64,000 nucleotides of DNA, taken from the NCBI RefSeq assembly GCF_014698835.1, contig NZ_JACJTU010000024.1:62001-126000 (forward strand), given 5' to 3'. Below, one piece after another: positions 56,023 to 64,000 of this stretch (position 1 is its first letter; every line of letters begins with the position of its first letter). The position numbers were made by a program, and so were the translations under genes. The notes under the pieces were generated by a model. It saw only the letters and a program-made list of their open reading frames with translations. It ran no database searches and had not been told where the DNA came from. The stretch comes from Nostoc paludosum FACHB-159 (lineage in GTDB: Bacteria > Cyanobacteriota > Cyanobacteriia > Cyanobacteriales > Nostocaceae).

Positions 56023-56424
56023 ATGTCTTTTAAGCTAGGTGGCATTGTGGGAGCGATCGCTATTTTATTAAACAGTGGGGCAGCGTTCGCCGAAGGTGTT
56101 GGCGTAGCGATCGCTGAAAATGCACAAAGGTATGTTACTGTGGGTCACGATAAATTAGGAAATGACATAGCCCTAGACACAACAAGTATTAAAGGCACAA
56201 CATACAAACTGTACGGCATCTATGGAGATGGCATCTTCGAGACTACATTCGATGCATCGTGTACAGAATCACGGCTTTTTCTTAATCGCATCGCGATTTA
56301 CGGTTCCGAGGGAGAGCTACTTCAAGAGGATAAGGAAACAGGAGAAATACCTTTTGTCGCAGATTCTTCACCAGGCAAAGGAATGCAATTTGTCTGTGAA
56401 AAGATTGGCGCTCGTGGTTGGTAG
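56023..56424 (+). CDS. Exported hypothetical protein
   Basis: 133 residues. Signal peptide (MSFKLGGIVGAIAILLNSGA.., cleavage near AFA at about residue 23). The mature protein contains two cysteines (DASCTESRL and QFVCEKIG) likely joined by a disulfide, and a YKLYGIYGDGIFETTFDASC beta segment. I do not recognise the family. It converges on the pentapeptide-repeat gene. Confidence 0.7.
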   Translation: MSFKLGGIVGAIAILLNSGAAFAEGVGVAIAENAQRYVTVGHDKLGNDIALDTTSIKGTTYKLYGIYGDGIFETTFDASCTESRLFLNRIAIYGSEGELLQEDKETGEIPFVADSSPGKGMQFVCEKIGARGW

Positions 56425-56499
56425 AGGAGTGTTGAGTGAGGAGTTAGGAGTGAGCAGTGAGAAATTATTCTCCCCATCTCCCTCCCCACACTCTACTCT

Positions 56500-57084
56500 C
56501 TATGGACAAAACAACGTATCACGCGTTTCTCGTCCTGTTGTTGGATTAGTGCCTTTGGCAACTTTGCACAGTTTTTTTTGTTCATCTGGACGTAGCAGCA
56601 CATCGGTAAAATCTGCTCCGTCAATGATTGCACCATCAAACTTGGTGTTAGCAGCAAACGCCCCCTCCAAAATTGCATTTGTCAAATTTGTTTTGATGAG
56701 GCGAGCTGAGTCTAAAGTGGCATTTCTCAAGTCAGAGCCTTCCAAATTCGCAGACTCCAAATTTGCTGCAAAGAAACTGACACCACTTAAATTAGTATGG
56801 CTGAAGTTGCTCTGGCGAAGATTAGCTTTGGTAAAGCTGGAGTCTGTTAAATCACGTCCTGAAAAATCAGCCCCGACCAAAATTTCTTTGTTATATTCGA
56901 GTGCCAAAGCGTTGGGAGCAAAACCTAAGGTTAGCGTGACGCCAACTATTCCCCAAAGAAATAAGCTGAGTATGCTTGCCCAAATCAAATAATATCTTTT
57001 ACGCTTCAACTGTAACTCATTATGGAATGAGTTGAGCTGAGAAACTGTAATGCGATCGCTTAACCTAGAATTCATGGAATTCAT
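56500..57084 (-). CDS. Pentapeptide-repeat protein with one transmembrane segment
   Basis: 194 residues from the ATG at 57084; a TTG at 57099 and a second ATG at 57075 are alternatives. One membrane segment (about 33-55; LIWASILSLFLWGIVGVTLT). The repeat region (about 70-165) has A(D/N)Lxx units (ADFSGRDLTDSSFTKANLRQ, NLSGVSFFAANLESANLEGS), which form a right-handed beta helix. The tail KGTNPTTGRETRDTLFCP is typical of lumenal or periplasmic cyanobacterial members. Function unknown. Its start is 15 bases from the oppositely oriented yraN gene. Confidence 0.9.
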   Translation of the reverse strand: MNSMNSRLSDRITVSQLNSFHNELQLKRKRYYLIWASILSLFLWGIVGVTLTLGFAPNALALEYNKEILVGADFSGRDLTDSSFTKANLRQSNFSHTNLSGVSFFAANLESANLEGSDLRNATLDSARLIKTNLTNAILEGAFAANTKFDGAIIDGADFTDVLLRPDEQKKLCKVAKGTNPTTGRETRDTLFCP

Positions 57085-57098
57085 GATGTTTTTAGTCA

Positions 57099-57701
57099 AT
57101 GACTAACCTTCCTCCATCTCATTATCCGAAATCTGGTCATTTTGGAGAAGACTTAGTAGCCCAATGGTTGCAATCTACAGGTTGGGTAATTCTACATCGT
57201 CGCTTTTCTTGCCGCTGGGGAGAAATTGATATTATCGCCGAACATCCCAGAGGAGGCAAAGAGCAGGAGAGCAAAGGGGCAGAGGAGCAGAGGGGCAGAG
57301 GAGACAAGGAGAATAACTCCTCACTCCTGACTCCTAACTTTCCAATGCCCAATGCCCAATGCCCTATGCCCCATGCCCAATCAATATTGTCATTTGTTGA
57401 AGTTAAAACCCGCAGTTCGGGCAGTTGGGATGCAGGGGGAAGAAGCGCAATTACCCCACAAAAGCAAGCTAAAATTTCGCGTACAGCTGGAATGTTTTTA
57501 GCCCAATACCCTGAAAAAGCAGATTATCCCTGCCGATTTGATGTTGCCATTGTCTACTGTCAGGAAATATCAAAAAAGATGACTGGGGTTACAGCTACTC
57601 AAGAAGCTCTCGCTACTTCATCAGCCGCCGGATATGAGTATAGGCTGCAAGAATACATTCCCGCAGCTTTCGACTGTTTAATTGATAATGACAATGGTTA
57701 A
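57099..57701 (+). CDS. yraN: YraN/UPF0102-family nuclease-like protein with an in-frame repeat insertion
   Basis: 200 residues; usual family length is about 120. The PD-(D/E)XK-like core is split: FGEDLVAQWLQSTGWVILHR and CRWGEIDIIAE at the front, then SFVEVKTRSSGSWDAGGRSA after the insert. The E, D and ExK residues are all present. Residues 51-95 (57250-57382) are encoded by repeat DNA with aggggcagagg and aatgccc units, including the segment NFPMPNAQCPMPHAQ. The insert lies between catalytic strands, so the protein may or may not be active. Confidence 0.9.
   Translation: MTNLPPSHYPKSGHFGEDLVAQWLQSTGWVILHRRFSCRWGEIDIIAEHPRGGKEQESKGAEEQRGRGDKENNSSLLTPNFPMPNAQCPMPHAQSILSFVEVKTRSSGSWDAGGRSAITPQKQAKISRTAGMFLAQYPEKADYPCRFDVAIVYCQEISKKMTGVTATQEALATSSAAGYEYRLQEYIPAAFDCLIDNDNG
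57250..57382. repeat. In-frame repeat insertion in yraN
   Basis: gaggagcagaggggcagagg and caatgcccaatgccctatgc units identical in type to intergenic arrays (for example 24705-24865). The open frame is unbroken. Confidence 0.85.
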
Positions 57702-57771
57702 TCGGTAACGGATAAAATATTTTGATTACCAATGACCAATAATTTTGTACTATGGTGATAACCAAATCGGA

Positions 57772-58161
57772 TCACGCCAAAGTTTCTGGACAGTAGCCTA
57801 AGCCCCGGACAAACTGTTGCCGAAAAGCCTCGATTTCATCTCTTTCTGGGCTACCATGAGAGACTATCGCTACCTGATAACGGCGCATCACATCCACAGG
57901 GCACTGTCCTGCTTCCAAACTCCAAAGTGCCATCTGTACCCTCATTGGTGGCTCGTAGCTAATTCCTAATTCATTTAGAAAAGCCCGAAAGTCACCATCT
58001 TCTTGAGGCGAGACTTGACTTCTGAGTTTGATCCTAACCACCCAGCCATCAATTTGATGAATTACGGTGACGAACGAAACAGGTGTTTGGGGTCTGGCGT
58101 GCAGGTATTGAACCACCCTCAGAGTTAGACTGGCATTAGCCAAATAATACAAATATTCCAT
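57772..58161 (-). CDS. Conserved hypothetical protein
   Basis: 129 residues, ATG start. Mixed sequence with no signal peptide or membrane segment. It starts MEYLYYLANASLTLRVVQYL and later has WVVRIKLRSQVSPQEDGDFR and RRYQVAIVSHGSPERDEIEA. I do not recognise the family. Its downstream neighbour on the plus strand (yraN) converges on it. The normal amino-acid composition and the single long frame support a real gene. Confidence 0.7.
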   Translation of the reverse strand: MEYLYYLANASLTLRVVQYLHARPQTPVSFVTVIHQIDGWVVRIKLRSQVSPQEDGDFRAFLNELGISYEPPMRVQMALWSLEAGQCPVDVMRRYQVAIVSHGSPERDEIEAFRQQFVRGLGYCPETLA

Positions 58162-58408
58162 GTTTGTTGGTGCTTGGGATCAAAGCCAATCCTACATATC
58201 TATATTCGTAAATCTATGCTTGTTCCCGGTAGGGTAAAAGCCCCCGTTTTTAGATGGGGAGGTTTACCCAAATTTTATGTTGAATTTTGCGTGTTACCTA
58301 ATAATATGTATCTTTTGGAGTAGAAATAAAATTGAGCAGTAATCTCATGGAGCTGCTTATAAGCGTAAGCTCAAACTCACTTTTTTCCAGCAGTATAAAT
58401 ACTAATAA

Positions 58409-59620
58409 ATGAAGCCAGAAATATCACAAATTAATTTCAACAACACTTTTAGTTCACAAACAAATGATTTGGAATTAGATTGTTCTGTAGCTGGGTATGA
58501 CTATGAACTACCTCCAGAACTGATTGCCCAAAACCCAGCATTCCCTAGAGATAGCTCGCAGTTATTGGTGGTTAATTCTCCCACTACAGGCATCGAAACA
58601 GCACCTCTAAACCACATTTTCCGAGATTTACCTGCACTGTTGCGGCCTGGTGATTTGTTAGTAATGAATAATACAAAAGTTATTCCAGCGCGGCTTTATG
58701 GTCATAAATCCACTGGTGCCCAAATCGAGGTTTTGCTATTGGAAGAGAGACAACATAACTGTTGGTTAGCTTTAGTTAAGCCAGGAAAACGCTTTAAACA
58801 GGGAGCGAAGATTTTTTTTGAAGTCAGGCAATTAGGGATTAGGCATTGGGAAGAATCTTCCCCAGCCCCCAGCCCACAGTCCCCAGTACCCAATCCCCAA
58901 CTGACGGCTACGGTTTTAGAAACGGATGCCGCAACTGGGGGGCGTTTGTTGCAATTTGATGTGCCAGAAGGAAAATCTTTAGTGCAACTGTTAGAGGTTT
59001 TTGGTGAAGTGCCGTTACCGCCTTACATTACTGCTTCCGAAGCTGCTAATGACCAGTATCAAACAGTTTATGCCCAAAAACCAGGAGCGATCGCAGCGCC
59101 TACGGCAGGATTACACTTTACCCCAGAATTATTACAAAAGTTGTGCGATCGCCGAATTAATCAAGCTTTTGTGACACTACATGTAGGTGTGGGTACATTT
59201 CGTCCTGTAGAAGTGGAGGATGTAACTACCCATCAAATGCATGAAGAATGGATTGAAGTTCCCGCTACTACAGTAGAGCAAATTCGTGCTACTAAAGCTG
59301 CTGGCGGTAGGATTATTGCTGTGGGTACAACGGTAGTACGAGCTTTAGAAGGGGCAGCTCAATCCGGGCATTTAGAACCATTTTGTGGTAAGACAAACTT
59401 GTTTATTTATCCGGGTTACCAATGGCGGGTAGTTGATGGTTTAATTACGAACTTTCATCTGCCACGTTCGAGTTTGTTGATGTTGGTTAGTGCCCTCGTT
59501 GGCAGACAAAGGTTGTTGAAGATATATAATGAGGCGATCGCCTCTCGGTATCGTTTCTATTCCTTTGGTGATGCAATGCTAATTTTACCAGAAGGCGTAA
59601 CAGCCTTCAATCAAGGGTAA
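58409..59620 (+). CDS. queA: S-adenosylmethionine:tRNA ribosyltransferase-isomerase QueA with repeat insertion
   Basis: 403 residues; about 345-360 is usual. QueA transfers the ribosyl part of SAM to preQ1-modified tRNA to make epoxyqueuosine. [53 protein letters not shown] and [18 protein letters not shown] are signatures. The first ~25 residues are an extension. Residues about 140-164 (58829-58900) are encoded by a repeat, giving the Pro/Ser-rich [15 protein letters not shown]. The insert lies in a variable surface region, and the enzyme is probably active. Confidence 0.95.
   Translation: MKPEISQINFNNTFSSQTNDLELDCSVAGYDYELPPELIAQNPAFPRDSSQLLVVNSPTTGIETAPLNHIFRDLPALLRPGDLLVMNNTKVIPARLYGHKSTGAQIEVLLLEERQHNCWLALVKPGKRFKQGAKIFFEVRQLGIRHWEESSPAPSPQSPVPNPQLTATVLETDAATGGRLLQFDVPEGKSLVQLLEVFGEVPLPPYITASEAANDQYQTVYAQKPGAIAAPTAGLHFTPELLQKLCDRRINQAFVTLHVGVGTFRPVEVEDVTTHQMHEEWIEVPATTVEQIRATKAAGGRIIAVGTTVVRALEGAAQSGHLEPFCGKTNLFIYPGYQWRVVDGLITNFHLPRSSLLMLVSALVGRQRLLKIYNEAIASRYRFYSFGDAMLILPEGVTAFNQG
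58829..58900. repeat. In-frame CCCCAGT-type repeat in queA
   Basis: cagtccccagtacccaatcc and agccccc units of the same type as the array at 48244-48345, preceded by attagggattaggcattggg. The frame is unbroken. Confidence 0.8.
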
Positions 59621-59742
59621 GAGCAATATCTTTGGCTTAAATTCTTATCTGCACACACCCTGTGATTATTTACCATTTTTCTAGAAATGCTGCTGGAGTT
59701 TTAATTGTGATGAAAAATTTTTGATTTGTAATTTTTGCAGCT

Positions 59743-60957
59743 GTGGTGGGTACTCTGACTTATAAACATATAAGCATAAGTACAGGTATGCCACTCGTGT
59801 CTAAAAAATCTCAATCTCATCAGTGGTTACGTTGGTTTTTGAAGGTGGCATTTTACAGAAGTCGTGGTCAGCAAAAACCGTTGTTCAGACTTCTGTTTGC
59901 TTCCTCTGTATTTTTGGTATTAGCTGGGACAATTATTAATTACCCAGGAAGCAAGCTGCTAGCACAAAAGCCGATTTCTCAAGACCTAGAAGCAGCAAGC
60001 TTTTTCCAACAGGGAGTCATGCGCTATAACCGCAACGATTTACAGGGTGCAGAATACGCGTTTCGCCAAGCATTGCAGAAAGATTCTAACGTGAGTGCAG
60101 CGCGGAACTATCTAGGTAATATATGCTTGCAGCAAAATCGCTTAGATGAGGCTGTGCAAGAATATGCAGAGGCGATTAAAGTCAATCCCAATTTTAGTGA
60201 AGCTTATTACAACTTGGGATTAGTGTTGCATCGACAAGGAGAAAAACAAGCAGCGATTACTGCTTATCGCCAAAGTTTGGTAATTAATCCGACAAACCCT
60301 ACAACCTTGTATAACTTGGGTTTGGTATTGTATGAACAAGGACAATTACAAGAAGCGATCGCTGCATATCAGCAAGCAATTAATCTCGATAACAGCAACG
60401 CCAACGCTTATTTTAACTTAGCGATCGCTTTGCAAGAGCAAGGAAATATAGAAATGGCGATCGCTACCTATCGCCAAGCCTTACAGCTAAATCCAAAAAA
60501 TGCCACAGCCTACAACAATATGGCAAGTTTGCTGGCAATTCACGGTCAACCTGCTGAGGCGATTTCTGTTTATCGCCAAGCCATTCGCCAAAATCCGAAA
60601 AATGCTTCAGTTTACTATAACTTAGGAGTAACTTTATATAATCAGGGCGACATCAAAAAAGCGAACGGAGCATTGAAACGTGCCCATAATGAATATCGTC
60701 AGCAAGGCAACATTGAACAAGCCGAGAAAATTGAACAACTAATGCAGCAAATTGCTCAGAAAAAAGAGCAACAGCAACCTCAAGTTAATCAAGCTGCTAC
60801 TCCCTCCCAAACTCCAGAGTCTACAAATAAGCTAGAACAAACACCTGTGCCAGAGACGCAAAATCAACTAGAAACTCCTAGCGAAACGCCCGCCAGCCCC
60901 AGTGATGTACCTGTTTCAGTTGAACCACAGTCTAGTTCAACCAGTTCAGGACAGTGA
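59743..60957 (+). CDS. TPR-repeat protein with an N-terminal membrane segment
   Basis: 404 residues from a GTG; an ATG at 59788 (MPLVSKKSQSHQWL) is an equally likely start. A hydrophobic segment (about 50-66; LFASSVFLVLAGTIINY) anchors it. Seven or more 34-residue TPRs run from about 85 to 330 (AEYAFRQALQKDSNVSAARN, AITAYRQSLVINPTNPTTLY, AIATYRQALQLNPKNATAYN). The C-terminus is Pro/Gln/Thr-rich (QTPESTNKLEQTPVPE). TPRs bind partner proteins, so a scaffold role on the membrane is likely. Confidence 0.9.
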   Translation: MVGTLTYKHISISTGMPLVSKKSQSHQWLRWFLKVAFYRSRGQQKPLFRLLFASSVFLVLAGTIINYPGSKLLAQKPISQDLEAASFFQQGVMRYNRNDLQGAEYAFRQALQKDSNVSAARNYLGNICLQQNRLDEAVQEYAEAIKVNPNFSEAYYNLGLVLHRQGEKQAAITAYRQSLVINPTNPTTLYNLGLVLYEQGQLQEAIAAYQQAINLDNSNANAYFNLAIALQEQGNIEMAIATYRQALQLNPKNATAYNNMASLLAIHGQPAEAISVYRQAIRQNPKNASVYYNLGVTLYNQGDIKKANGALKRAHNEYRQQGNIEQAEKIEQLMQQIAQKKEQQQPQVNQAATPSQTPESTNKLEQTPVPETQNQLETPSETPASPSDVPVSVEPQSSSTSSGQ

Positions 60958-60964
60958 AGAAGTT

Positions 60965-61035
60965 AGAGTGGGGAGGTGGGGAGGTGGGGAGGTGGGGAGG
61001 TGGGGAGGTGGGGAGATGGGGAGGTGGGGAGATGA
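60965..61035. repeat. GTGGGGAG octamer direct repeat
   Basis: About eight units of gtggggag with two agatgggg variants, directly after the TPR gene. This is the longest perfect short-unit tandem repeat in the window. Confidence 0.95.
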
Positions 61036-61069
61036 AAGAGAGAAGAAGATAAGGGGAGAATAACTCCCC

Positions 61070-61260
61070 ATTGGTGTCAACTTAAGTTCAAACGCTTATT
61101 GCACAGCCCTTTTACCCCACCCCCAACCCCTCCGCTTGCCAAGGGGAGGGGAGGTTTTGCGTCAGCAAAGCCAGGGTGGGGTAACGCGGATCTTGATGGT
61201 AAGTGAGTAGAACTAGCTCATCACGTTTTCATCAGGGTTTCACGTTAAGTTGACACCAAT
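61070..61260. mobile_element. 191-base element with 16-base perfect terminal inverted repeats (MITE-like)
   Basis: ATTGGTGTCAACTTAA (61070-61085) is the exact reverse complement of TTAAGTTGACACCAAT (61245-61260). The interior includes a ccttgccaaggggaggggag-like hairpin region (about 61105-61160) and has no gene. A related end occurs at 18919-18945. No clear flanking target duplication is seen. The element fills most of the gap before the ktrA gene. Confidence 0.75.
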
Positions 61261-61291
61261 GATAACTCCCAAATCCCAACTCCTAGCTTAT

Positions 61292-61987
61292 TCAAATCGG
61301 CAAACGATTGATATCTCTGTTGCAGCCAATAACTACCATTGCTGAACCACGTTCTAAACGTTTAGTTGGGTCAGGATTAATTTGAAATTTACCATCCTGA
61401 CTCACCGCTAGCAAATTTAAACCGTAGCGGTTGCGAAGTTGAAGTTCGGTGATTGTTCTGCCGTGAAATTCATCAGGCACAATTAACTCTACAATACTGT
61501 TATCTGGGTCGAGGTCAAACCGATCTAAGATTGATGGCTTGGTGAGTGTACGCGCTAGGGCACAACCCGCTTCATATTCAGGAAAAACAACATGATCTGC
61601 TCCTACTCGCCGTAACAGTTTACAGTGAACTTCACTAGAAGCTTTAGCAACTACATGGGGTACACCAGCCTCTTTGACATTGAGAGTGGTTATAATGCTT
61701 TCTTGAACGTAGTTACCGATCGCTACAATTACGGTATCAAATTCAAAAATCCCAGCTTCTTTGAGTGCAGCCGGTTCGGTAGAGTCTAGTTGCAAAGCAT
61801 GACCAACTATTTCCTCAGTCAATGCTTGAGAAACTCGTTTTTCATCAATATCTGTTGCTAGGACTTGATAACCGAAATTGTGCAATGTCGAACAAACAGA
61901 TCTACCAAAACGACCTAACCCAATTACCGCAAATTGGTGGTTATCTTTACGTAAACTGCGAAAAAAACCTAACGATGACAGATTCAC
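61292..61987 (-). CDS. ktrA: KtrA/TrkA-type potassium channel NAD-binding protein
   Basis: 231 residues. An N-terminal RCK domain with FAVIGLGRFGRSVCSTLHNF and VLATDIDEKRVSQALTEEIV, then a C-terminal TrkA-C region (EFHGRTITELQLRNRYGLNL). It gates the KtrB channel by binding ATP/ADP or NAD(H). The ktrB gene lies upstream on the same strand, 321 bases away, so they may be co-transcribed through a repeat-containing spacer. No membrane segment. Confidence 0.92.
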   Translation of the reverse strand: MNLSSLGFFRSLRKDNHQFAVIGLGRFGRSVCSTLHNFGYQVLATDIDEKRVSQALTEEIVGHALQLDSTEPAALKEAGIFEFDTVIVAIGNYVQESIITTLNVKEAGVPHVVAKASSEVHCKLLRRVGADHVVFPEYEAGCALARTLTKPSILDRFDLDPDNSIVELIVPDEFHGRTITELQLRNRYGLNLLAVSQDGKFQINPDPTKRLERGSAMVVIGCNRDINRLPI

Positions 61988-62308
61988 AGTTGTTATCCTT
62001 ATTATGGCTCCCTGTATTTAGGGCAAAAAACGGCTATACCGCGTGAATTAAAAATTTAATTTTTGCCTTAGAATGTATATTTTATCAAGAAAGGTAGAGG
62101 GCAGAGGCAGGAGGCAGGAGGCAGAAGGCAAAAGGCAGAAGGCAGGAGGCAGAAGTTCTTTAATGCAAGAATTTTGTTAGCGCAGCAAAGCCGTGTCCGC
62201 GTACTCCTAGACAGAAGCAAGCTAAGCGTAGCGTCTCGTAGAGAGCGTTATGCAAGAATTTTGAATTGATTTGTCTCCCTTATCTCCCCATCTCCCCGCG
62301 TCCCCTAA
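61988..62308. repeat. ktrB-ktrA spacer with tandem and inserted repeats
   Basis: A GGCAGGA/GGCAGAA array lies at about 62098-62156. Two copies of ATGCAAGAATTTTG (62163-62176 and 62250-62263) flank a segment carrying gcgcagcaaagccgtgtccg and gcgtagcgtctcgtagagag, the same dispersed element as at about 5985-6015. The layout suggests insertion of a repeat with a 14-base direct duplication. Confidence 0.8.
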
Positions 62309-63643
62309 CTATCCCACTAGTAAGTTTTCTTCAGGATAATGAATATTAGTAGGTCGTGGGTCTCCCAGTATCGCGGACATCAGTAGTAAAACACCTACTC
62401 GCCCAACATACATGGTAATAATTAAGACGAGCTTGGCTGCTGTGGAGACAGTTCCTGTGATGCCTGTGGAAAGCCCGACAGTGGCGAAGGCTGATACTAC
62501 TTCAAACAAAATTTGAATAAAATCTAATGTTGGATCTGTGAGACTTATTAAAATAGTCGCTAAAATCACAGTCGCTACTGAACCCACCAATACACCCACA
62601 GCTTTCAAAATTAAAGATATCGCTATCTTACGTTCGTATAATAAAACTTCTTCTTTACCCTGAAGAATGCTTTTGGTGCAACTTGTCAAGACTCTTAGGG
62701 TTGTTGTTTTCATGCCCCCTCCCGTACCACCTGGACTTGCACCAATAAACATCAACGCAATAGTAATAAATAAACCAGCGGTGGTCATTTTACTAATATC
62801 AATAGTATTAAAGCCAGCAGTTCTCGGTGTGACTGATTGAAACCAAGCTACTAATATCTGGTCGCGTAAATTCAATGAACCAAATGTTGTAGGGTTTCTA
62901 ATTTCTATACCGAAAAAAGCTATTGTTCCTAGAATTAGCAATATAATTGTTGTGCTGGTAGCGACTTTAAAGTCTAAAGAAAGTACTTGTGTTTTGATTT
63001 TTTTGAGAATGCGATCGCGCAACCAAATATACATCTCTAAAATTACCTGATAGCCAATTCCCCCAAAAATAATCAACATTGTAACAGTGAAGACTACTAA
63101 CAAAGATGATTGGTAGCCTATCAAGTTATCTTTAAACAAACTAAATCCAGCGTTATTCCAAGAATTGACACTATGAAAAATCGCTAACCACAGTCCTTCA
63201 TTCCAACCATACTTGGGAACAAAAGCTGGTAAAAGTAAAAATACACCAGTAATTTCAAAAATTAATGTTGTGGCAATAATTGAGCGGATAACTTGACTGC
63301 TACCACTCATCCCTGGTCGGTCTAAAGCTTGCTGAATTGCGATTTTTTGGCGCATATCAAACTTACGTCCTATGAGCAAAATCAGAAATGTGGTGGTTGT
63401 CATGTAACCCAATCCGCCAATCTGAACTAATAGGGCAATAAAAAATTGACCCCAAAAGGAAAAATAAGTACCAGGGTCAACTACTGATAAGCCTGTGACG
63501 CAAACTGCGGATGTAGAAGTGAATAGTGCCACAATCAGGTTATTCCACGTACCACCGCTAGTTGAAAAAGGCATCATCAGCAGGATAGTTCCGATAGCAA
63601 TAACAGCAAAAAATCCTAAACAAATTGTCCGAGCAACAGTCAT
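62309..63643 (-). CDS. ktrB: KtrB/TrkH-family potassium uptake channel subunit
   Basis: 444 residues from the ATG at 63643 (MTVARTICLGFFAVIAIGTI); a start at 63694 adds 17 residues without support. Eight or more hydrophobic segments in four M1-P-M2 units. Selectivity-filter glycines are visible in SAVCVTGLSVV, SVNSWNNAGFSLF, SVTPRTAGFNTID and SAFATVGLSTGITG. GASPGGTGGGMKTTTLRVLT is also typical of the family. Na+- or H+-driven K+ uptake in the cytoplasmic membrane is expected, together with KtrA. No ktrE is seen in the window. Confidence 0.93.
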   Translation of the reverse strand: MTVARTICLGFFAVIAIGTILLMMPFSTSGGTWNNLIVALFTSTSAVCVTGLSVVDPGTYFSFWGQFFIALLVQIGGLGYMTTTTFLILLIGRKFDMRQKIAIQQALDRPGMSGSSQVIRSIIATTLIFEITGVFLLLPAFVPKYGWNEGLWLAIFHSVNSWNNAGFSLFKDNLIGYQSSLLVVFTVTMLIIFGGIGYQVILEMYIWLRDRILKKIKTQVLSLDFKVATSTTIILLILGTIAFFGIEIRNPTTFGSLNLRDQILVAWFQSVTPRTAGFNTIDISKMTTAGLFITIALMFIGASPGGTGGGMKTTTLRVLTSCTKSILQGKEEVLLYERKIAISLILKAVGVLVGSVATVILATILISLTDPTLDFIQILFEVVSAFATVGLSTGITGTVSTAAKLVLIITMYVGRVGVLLLMSAILGDPRPTNIHYPEENLLVG

Positions 63644-63903
63644 AGTTAATTCAAAATTCAAAATGAAGAAATTAGATTTAATATGGGTTAGCACATGGTT
63701 AAATCTGTAACCCTATTTAGAATAATTGGTATAAATTAGACCGAGGACAGTTGATTGAGGGAAATTTGAGAAATTTTTCCCCAGAGGATAGATCGTGGTT
63801 TACCTTCTCTGAAACAAAAATACCTTTATTTAATTAAAAACATACATGGTAGCCTACGATTATGTTTTTTTTAAACAATGCTTTGTCTTGAGACTGTTTT
63901 TTC

Positions 63904-64000
63904 ATGAGTGCAACACTTTACCAGCGAATTCAACAATTTTACGATGCTTCCTCTGGTCTGTGGGAACAGATTTGGGGGGAACATATGCACCACGGCTACT
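63904..64000 (+). CDS. Methyltransferase fragment (gamma-tocopherol methyltransferase-like), cut by window end
   Basis: The first 32 residues (MSATLYQRIQQFYDASSGLW then EQIWGEHMHHGYY) match the N-terminus of the cyanobacterial gamma-tocopherol methyltransferase group (YExIxxFYDxSSGLWExxWGEHMHHGYY). The SAM domain itself lies outside the window, so the function is inferred from the start only. Confidence 0.7.
   Translation, partial: MSATLYQRIQQFYDASSGLWEQIWGEHMHHGY

Noticed and set aside
56222-56992. 256-residue plus-strand ORF
   Set aside because: It is the antisense frame of the pentapeptide-repeat gene (Lys/Ser-rich artefact of the repeats) and overlaps the exported protein at 56023.

Overview
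The window is chromosomal DNA of a filamentous, probably heterocyst-forming cyanobacterium of the Nostocales (Nostoc, Tolypothrix or Fischerella type). The reasons are: frequent GCGATCGC (HIP1) octamers; many short tandem heptamer repeats (TGACTAA, GGGGCAT, GGGGACT, CCAAAAT families) between genes; the order pipX-yggS-sepF-proC; an NADPH-thioredoxin reductase fused to thioredoxin; a CpeY-like phycobilin-lyase relative; and a start fragment of a gamma-tocopherol methyltransferase-like gene.

Layout. 1-5712: pipX end, yggS, sepF, proC and a Ski2-like helicase. 6131-9889: two small secreted proteins, a DUF1838-like protein and a HEAT-repeat lyase-like protein. 9956-18794: a signalling block with an FHA membrane protein, a histidine kinase overlapping a PhnD-like lipoprotein, a large PAS/GAF kinase and a degenerate kinase. 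19128-26491: AIM24-like protein, aminotransferase, amino-acid binding lipoprotein, and a PP2C phosphatase next to an FHA-Ser/Thr kinase, both with zinc ribbons. 27258-45820: a sugar and surface-glycan island. 46294-63643: thioredoxin reductase, four-helix-bundle protein, ABC permease, ROK kinase, CTP synthase, cell-wall amidase, XRE antitoxin-like protein, pentapeptide protein, YraN, QueA, a TPR protein and the KtrA/KtrB potassium uptake pair.

The most interesting part is the glycan island. It holds all six pseudaminic acid steps (PseB, PseC, PseH, PseG, PseI and an SpsF-type cytidylyltransferase in the PseF position). Inside the same run sit a SAM methyltransferase and a phytanoyl-CoA-dioxygenase-like protein, which suggests a modified nonulosonic acid. 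A second gene block follows directly (another SpsF-type transferase, a Gfo/Idh/MocA oxidoreductase, a DegT aminotransferase and a GT-B-like protein). It ends with a 1153-residue protein that joins a polysialyltransferase-like N-terminal region to an OGT/SPINDLY-like glycosyltransferase. On the opposite strand, across a perfect 26-base palindrome, lie a TPR-OGT glycosyltransferase and a type IV major pilin. I infer, without proof, that the locus makes an activated pseudaminic-type sugar and transfers it to a surface glycan or to the pilin.

A second theme is repeat invasion. Repeat families that are normally intergenic occur in frame inside four genes (the degenerate kinase, the PP2C phosphatase, yraN, queA). 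Others form the start-codon context of proC and of the ROK kinase, and one supplies the stop codon of the four-helix-bundle gene. Gene relics (DUF2283, Uma2-like) and a 191-base element with 16-base perfect inverted ends were also seen. All assignments rest on reading the sequence and family knowledge; no database search was run.
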